Below are positions 52,004-53,054 of a DNA stretch of 53,054 nt, piece by piece. Origin of the DNA: Lachnospiraceae bacterium. Lineage in GTDB: Bacteria; Bacillota; Clostridia; Lachnospirales; Lachnospiraceae. How positions within the stretch are numbered: position 1 is the stretch's first letter; the number at the start of each line of letters is the position of its first letter. The notes beneath the pieces are model-generated. The model was not told where the DNA came from. It was given only the letters and a program-made list of their open reading frames with translations, and ran no database searches. The DNA is taken from positions 1 through 53,054 of the forward strand of contig SVDM01000016.1 of assembly GCA_015058015.1 (NCBI GenBank), in the 5' to 3' direction. The position numbers were made by a program, and so were the translations under genes.

Positions 52004-52085
52004 GCACTTGCTTCAGAGGCAAAGGACATATAACGCACCGACTTCGTCGGATGCTGTCTTACCCCTCCTTCGGAGGCATAAGACA
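52004..52085 (+). repeat. Two-hairpin modules upstream of tRNA-Ser(UGA)
   Basis: A decayed unit (52004-52028, GCACTTGCTTC...GGACA) is joined by TATAAC to an intact unit. The intact unit has hairpin 1 GCACCGAC/GTCGG-A-TGC (52035-52054, triloop TTC, one bulged A) and hairpin 2 TGTCTTA/TAAGACA with an inner CCTCC/GGAGG (52055-52085). The tRNA begins three bases later (TAT). See the related array at 52258-52484. Confidence 0.75.
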
Positions 52086-52088
52086 TAT

Positions 52089-52174
52089 GGAGAGGTATCG
52101 AAGTGGTCATAACGAGGCGGTCTTGAAAACCGTTTGTCCGCAAGGGCACGTGGGTTCGAATCCCACCCTCTCCG
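52089..52174 (+). tRNA. tRNA-Ser (anticodon TGA)
   Basis: Acceptor GGAGAGG (52089-52095) pairs with CCTCTCC (52167-52173), discriminator G. The anticodon loop CTTGAAA gives TGA. A long variable arm and the T-loop GGTTCGAATCC are present. CCA is not encoded. Confidence 0.95.
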
Positions 52175-52179
52175 CTTCT

Positions 52180-52214
52180 GTGTTAAAATAGCAATATTTT
52201 AACACTTTTATTTT
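52180..52214 (+). terminator. Terminator of tRNA-Ser(UGA)
   Basis: A perfect 11-bp stem GTGTTAAAATA/TATTTTAACAC with a GCAA loop, then TTTTATTTT. Confidence 0.9.
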
Positions 52215-52257
52215 CTAAATATATTATGCATTTGGGCATAAGGGTATAAGAATAATC

Positions 52258-52484
52258 GCACTTGCTTCGCAAGATGCTGTCGTAAGGAATCCTCCCGCCC
52301 CTCGCCGGGGAGGCATCCTTCATCAAAATGAAGGATATTGCACGGGTCCCTCCTTAGGACATATAACGCACTTGCTTCGCAAGATGCTGTTTTCGATTGC
52401 TTCGCAATCGGAACATATAACGCACCGACTTCGTCGGATGCTGTCGTAAGGAATCCTCCCGCAAGCGGGCCCCTCCTTAGGACA
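52258..52484 (+). repeat. Array of three two-hairpin modules upstream of tRNA-Ser(GGA)
   Basis: Units at 52258-52361, 52368-52415 and 52422-52484 are joined by the 6-nt linker TATAAC. Each has hairpin 1, GCA-(5-bp stem)-TTC-(5-bp stem)-A-TGC, where the stem is CTTGC/GCAAG in units 1 and 2 and CCGAC/GTCGG in unit 3. Hairpin 2 is closed by TGTC/GACA (units 1, 3) or TGTT/AACA (unit 2). Both swaps preserve pairing. Hairpin 2 of unit 1 carries extra nested hairpins (for example ATCCTTCAT/ATGAAGGAT). The last unit ends TAT and then the tRNA begins at 52488. No ORF is credible here. Confidence 0.78.
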
Positions 52485-52487
52485 TAT

Positions 52488-52577
52488 GGAGAAGTACCCA
52501 AGCTGGCCGAAGGGGCTCCCCTGGAAAGGGAGTAGGTCGTTAATAGCGGCGCGAGGGTTCAAATCCCTCCTTCTCCG
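52488..52577 (+). tRNA. tRNA-Ser (anticodon GGA)
   Basis: Acceptor GGAGAAG (52488-52494) pairs with CTTCTCC (52570-52576), discriminator G. The anticodon stem CTCCC/GGGAG with loop CTGGAAA gives GGA. A long variable arm and the T-loop GGTTCAAATCC are present. CCA is not encoded. Confidence 0.95.
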
Positions 52578-52585
52578 TTAGGAAG

Positions 52586-52623
52586 TGCTGCGAACTGTGA
52601 CTAGCACGGTTTGCGGCATTTTT
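52586..52623 (+). terminator. Terminator of tRNA-Ser(GGA)
   Basis: A 14-bp stem with three G-U pairs (52586-52599/52605-52618), loop ACTAG, then T5. Confidence 0.9.
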
Positions 52624-52779
52624 ATGGGAAACAACTTCATGCCTGAAATGGTGGAGATTTCCGAAGCTTAAAGAGTGAATTCACGAAGTGTGTGACAATT
52701 CTCTTTTTGGCCATAGAATTTGCTGTAGAGCAGCTTCCTAATCACCGCAAAAAAACTCAATTTTTTATTTAAAAAAGTG

Positions 52780-52808
52780 TTGACATTGGGTTGTGCGCGT
52801 GATATATT
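52780..52808 (+). promoter_or_regulatory. rrn P1: rRNA operon promoter
   Basis: Consensus TTGACA (52780-52785), a 17-bp spacer and TATATT (52803-52808), with an A/T-rich upstream stretch (52749-52776) that could act as an UP element. Start predicted near 52815. Confidence 0.88.
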
Positions 52809-52814
52809 AATTAA

Positions 52815-52983
52815 GCTATCGCTTTGAGGCAAACATGCTACAGAACAGCGATACAACAATCATTGAACATTGATAATTGAACAATGAATTTAAACCTTGA
52901 AAACCTTGAAATTCAAATTGAGTTCAAGCAATAACTCGTTAAAAATTATTGCCAGTTAGTTTAGATGCTAAGCATCGAACATT
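52815..52983 (+). other. 16S rRNA leader
   Basis: A ~170-nt leader with a TATCGCT/AGCGATA stem (from 52817) and A/T-rich repeats (ACCTTGAAA twice). It probably holds the 5' half of the RNase III processing stem of pre-16S; the 3' half is beyond the window. No ORF. Confidence 0.6.

Positions 52984-53054
<71 letters not shown>

Noticed and set aside
52004-52484. CRISPR array upstream of the tRNA-Ser genes
   Set aside because: The repeats are hairpin modules with variable second halves and 6-nt linkers, not identical repeats with unique spacers. No cas genes are present.
52208-52562. Minus-strand frames of 79-97 codons
   Set aside because: They arise from the repeated hairpin modules and tRNA-Ser(GGA). 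The protein-like periodicity is that of the repeats.

Overview
This window looks like a chromosomal segment of a low-to-mid GC Gram-positive anaerobe of the Clostridia, most likely Lachnospiraceae. The signs are LexA boxes of the CGAAC-N4-GTTCG type, a 16S rRNA 5' end of Clostridia type, an ECF-type RibU under an FMN riboswitch, a TRAP transporter, a corrinoid/RACo methyl-transfer module, and the gene order HU - rqcP - divIC - tilS - hpt - ftsH. In sporulating Firmicutes that order is interrupted by yabP, yabQ and spoIIE. None of these is present here, so the organism is probably asporogenous, although the genes could lie elsewhere.

Layout. 1-2.4 kb: a PcrA/UvrD helicase with a LexA box inside its promoter. 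2.4-8.0 kb: a leftward TRAP transporter operon, a MerR-type regulator and an FAD-dependent oxidoreductase, which look like one catabolic unit. 8.0-11.3 kb: a small ORF, a secreted lipase-3-like protein and an HExxH protein. 11.5-16.7 kb: murI, cca, a PEGA lipoprotein and a phosphohexomutase. 16.7-21.7 kb: HU, rqcP, divIC, tilS, hpt, ftsH. 21.8-24.9 kb: a probable C-rich structured small RNA, tRNA-Tyr and secA. 24.9-28.0 kb: mnmA, a PHP protein and a phosphoribosyltransferase-glycosyltransferase fusion. 28.0-29.6 kb: an accessory island bounded by two 221-bp foldback elements in inverted orientation. It holds two prophage gene remnants and a compact SOS-controlled type I toxin-antitoxin locus. 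29.7-34.8 kb: prfB with its programmed frameshift, a hybrid histidine kinase and a receiver protein. 34.9-37.9 kb: ACT protein, hom, lysC. 38.0-41.4 kb: corrinoid protein, URO-D-type methyltransferase and corrinoid activator. 41.4-44.3 kb (leftward): FMN riboswitch with ribU, then DUF3786, DUF975 and DUF4190-type genes. 44.3-51.9 kb: tex, then an operon with YcxB-like, tsaE, tsaB, rimI, RNase Z, a hypothetical, tsaD and ispD. 51.9-53.05 kb: two tRNA-Ser genes, each preceded by repeated two-hairpin modules, then the promoter, leader and first bases of a 16S rRNA gene.

The strongest candidates for something undescribed are four: (1) the LexA-controlled toxin/antisense RNA locus between the 221-bp foldback elements; (2) a ~90-nt RNA at 21.87-21.96 kb with a perfect H-type pseudoknot whose two loops are C-runs, plus an anti-Shine-Dalgarno segment; (3) the two-hairpin modules that abut the 5' ends of both tRNA-Ser genes, with visible compensatory changes; (4) a relative of one of these hairpins that covers the secA stop codon. 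All functional names come from reading motifs. No database search was possible.
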